NCBI GenBank assembly: GCA_041302745.1
Contig: JBFYQP010000153.1
Location: 1-14,283, forward strand
Direction: 5' to 3'
DNA length: 14,283 nt
Origin: JAPLGD01 sp041302745
GTDB taxonomy: Bacteria > Bipolaricaulota > Bipolaricaulia > UBA7950 > UBA9294
Below, piece by piece: positions 14,092 to 14,283 of the stretch. A program made the translations under genes and the position numbers. The notes beneath the pieces were generated by a model. It made no database searches. It was not told where the DNA came from and was given only the letters and a program-made list of their open reading frames with translations. Position 1 is the stretch's first letter, and every line of letters starts with the position of its first letter.

Positions 14092-14283
14092 ATGGATTGG
14101 AAGTCGAAGCCGGTTGGCATCACCAAGGAAGTCATGCCGTTCGGCAAGCGGATCGACGGGACCACGGTCGGCATACCGATCGTGACGGCACGAGGGCGCG
14201 CGGACGGCCCGACCATCATGGTGGTGGGCGGCGTCCACGGCAGTGAGCAAGAAGGGATGCACGCGATCCTTTCCTGCATTCGC
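14092..14283 (+). CDS. Second desuccinylase/aspartoacylase-like hydrolase, cut by window end
   Basis: The 64 residues visible repeat the start of the gene at 12910 with three changes (V15M, S24T, N51S). At DNA level 12 of 192 bases differ, most of them silent. The zinc-site motif reads GGVHGSEQEG, keeping H49 and E52. The 16 bases CGCTCTCTGAGGGAGG before the ribosome site are also shared (12887-12902 and 14069-14084), so the duplication includes the translation start region. The start has GGGAGGG upstream. The gene continues past 14283; whether it is complete cannot be seen. It must do much the same job as its neighbour, perhaps on a slightly different substrate. Confidence 0.9.
   Translation, partial: MDWKSKPVGITKEVMPFGKRIDGTTVGIPIVTARGRADGPTIMVVGGVHGSEQEGMHAILSCIR

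Overview
This is a high-GC (roughly mid-60s percent by eye) bacterial segment with tightly packed genes on both strands, good Shine-Dalgarno sites and no rRNA, tRNA, CRISPR array or intact mobile element. The substrate-binding protein has a Sec signal peptide without a lipobox cysteine, which suits a diderm bacterium. The gene mix looks like an environmental heterotroph living partly on peptides and amino acids. I cannot place it in a phylum from the sequence alone.

Layout: positions 1-393 hold a repeat array with three copies, plus the tail of a fourth, of a 70-71 bp unit whose strand folds into a four-way, cloverleaf-like structure. A peptidase T gene follows at 458-1744, probably read from a leaderless promoter. 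A divergent pair of CapK/PaaK-like adenylate-forming enzymes occupies 1761-4566. A secreted VIT-VWA protein lies on the minus strand at 4589-6733. Positions 6734-7391 hold no confident gene. They contain a good plus-strand promoter, a perfect hairpin with a competing pairing partner, and on the minus strand what looks like the leftover C-terminus of a type III pantothenate kinase (coaX). A MOFRL-family glycerate kinase follows at 7392-8765.

The right half looks like one metabolic locus. A cyclophilin-like protein and RidA are on the minus strand, divergent from a GntR/FCD regulator, a family 5 (peptide/opine type) substrate-binding protein and an M14 succinylglutamate desuccinylase/aspartoacylase-like hydrolase on the plus strand. 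A second, about 94 % identical hydrolase copy is cut by the window end. The ridA and gntR promoters are back to back, share the same -10 bases, and overlap a 12-bp inverted repeat that is a strong candidate operator for the regulator.

A plausible reading, which is inference, is uptake of a small acylated amino acid or peptide-like compound, hydrolysis by the M14 enzymes, RidA clearing reactive enamine/imine intermediates, and glycerate kinase possibly taking up the carbon skeleton, under FCD-regulator control by a small acid. Transport permeases, if linked, must lie beyond position 14283.
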